Origin: CBCPNA01 sp965120415
GTDB taxonomy: Bacteria; Bacillota; Clostridia; Lachnospirales; CAG-274
Reading direction: 5' to 3'
DNA: 5,659 bases
Assembly: GCA_965120415.1 (NCBI GenBank)
Contig: CBCPNA010000032.1
Coordinates: forward strand, 1-5,659
The translations under genes were made by a program, and so were the position numbers. Shown piece after piece: positions 5,459 through 5,659 of the stretch; the stretch's first letter is position 1; the number at the start of each line of letters is the position of its first letter. A model generated the notes under the pieces. It ran no database searches. It was given only the letters and a program-made list of their open reading frames with translations, and had not been told where the DNA came from.

Positions 5459-5475
5459 ATATATATATATATATA
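5459..5475. repeat. AT dinucleotide run between aptamer and terminator
   Basis: Eight AT units plus one A, a slippage-prone simple repeat in the linker of the riboswitch expression platform. Its length could vary between strains and change spacing between aptamer and terminator. Confidence 0.6.
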
Positions 5476-5491
5476 CTTAATAAAAATTTTT

Positions 5492-5566
5492 GGCAACTCA
5501 GCCATCATACTCTTTGCAGAGGTTAGACCTGGAGCTTTGCGTCCTTACCTTTCGATAAGTTTGCCT
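5492..5566 (-). promoter_or_regulatory. c-di-GMP-I (GEMM-I) riboswitch aptamer
   Basis: The minus strand carries the hallmark GEMM-I core. P1 strand GGCAAAC (5565-5559) is followed by a hairpin CUUAUC-GAAA-GGUAAG with a GNRA tetraloop (5559-5544), then the nearly invariant GGACGCAAAG (5544-5535), the joining strand AGGUCUAACC (5530-5521), a second stem capped by GCAA (5521-5510), and the closing GAGUUGCC (5499-5492), whose UUGCC pairs with GGCAA. The G before C in GGCAAAC, which I equate with ligand-contacting G20 of the Vibrio Vc2 aptamer, is present. That favours c-di-GMP over the A20 cGAMP-sensing variant. It should sense the second messenger c-di-GMP and control transcription through the downstream terminator. 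No protein gene follows it within the window on that strand, which is unusual for this class. Confidence 0.93.
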
Positions 5567-5568
5567 TT

Positions 5569-5592
5569 ATCAACTTTTTTATCAACTTTTTT
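5569..5592 (-). repeat. Tandem 12-bp direct repeat in the riboswitch leader
   Basis: ATCAACTTTTTT occurs twice back to back (5569-5580 and 5581-5592 on the plus strand; AAAAAAGTTGAT on the minus). It lies between the predicted -10 and the aptamer, so it would form most of the leader before P1, or overlap the start site. Probably a slippage duplication. Confidence 0.6.
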
Positions 5593-5595
5593 TAT

Positions 5596-5624
5596 TTATT
5601 AAATTTAACTGAATTGATAAACAA
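5596..5624 (-). promoter_or_regulatory. Possible promoter of the riboswitch transcript
   Basis: Minus strand: TTGTTT (5624-5619), 17 bp, TAATAA (5601-5596), predicting a start near 5589, about 25 nt before the aptamer. Each box matches the housekeeping consensus at four or five positions. Spacing and distance to the aptamer are right, but A/T-rich background makes this tentative. Confidence 0.4.
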
Positions 5625-5659
5625 ATCTACTAACTTTATTAAAAATTAGATATAACTTG

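Overview
The window is very AT-rich. Its gene content (a YitT-family membrane protein, an AprX-like subtilisin and a c-di-GMP-I riboswitch) fits a low-GC anaerobic Firmicute, most likely one of the Clostridia. This is inferred from base composition, AGGAGG-type ribosome binding sites and protein families. No taxonomic marker gene is present.

Layout. Bases 2-1708 (+) hold a long Lys/Asn/Glu-rich protein of unknown function whose frame is open to the left edge, so it is probably 5'-truncated by the window. Bases 1709-2220 are about 500 bp with no believable gene. They hold a 61-bp stretch 92% identical to an internal part of the first gene (a decayed paralogue or duplication scar), a perfect 15-bp-stem hairpin and a 23-bp palindrome. 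Bases 2221-3099 (+) encode a YitT/DUF161-DUF2179 membrane protein followed by a clear terminator. Bases 3196-4837 (+) form a two-gene unit: a cytoplasmic AprX-like subtilisin with an intact Asp/His/Ser triad, and an overlapping, probably translationally coupled small protein with a hydrophobic C-terminal tail.

The right-hand 820 bases have no protein gene and are the most interesting part. Four perfect DnaA boxes (TTATCCACA) lie at 4854-4953. Everything to their right reads on the minus strand: a promoter-like sequence (5596-5624), a c-di-GMP-I (GEMM-I) riboswitch (5566-5492), an intrinsic terminator (5454-5413), a second promoter-like sequence (5277-5247), an array of five hairpins (5228-5019) and a final intrinsic terminator (4996-4966). 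Three hairpins present the identical octaloop UUGGGGGG on three unrelated stem sequences; a fourth carries G5 in a larger loop, and the fifth is a degenerate version. Nearly every stem imperfection is an A-C clash on the plus strand and therefore a G-U wobble on the minus strand, which argues that the minus-strand RNA is what selection maintains.

My reading is that this is a c-di-GMP-controlled small non-coding RNA with tandem G-rich loops, possibly a decoy or sponge. I do not recognise it as a described RNA family. The nearest conceptual precedents are the riboswitch-controlled sequestering sRNAs Rli55 and EutX and the CsrA-titrating multi-hairpin RNAs. Its target and mechanism are unknown.
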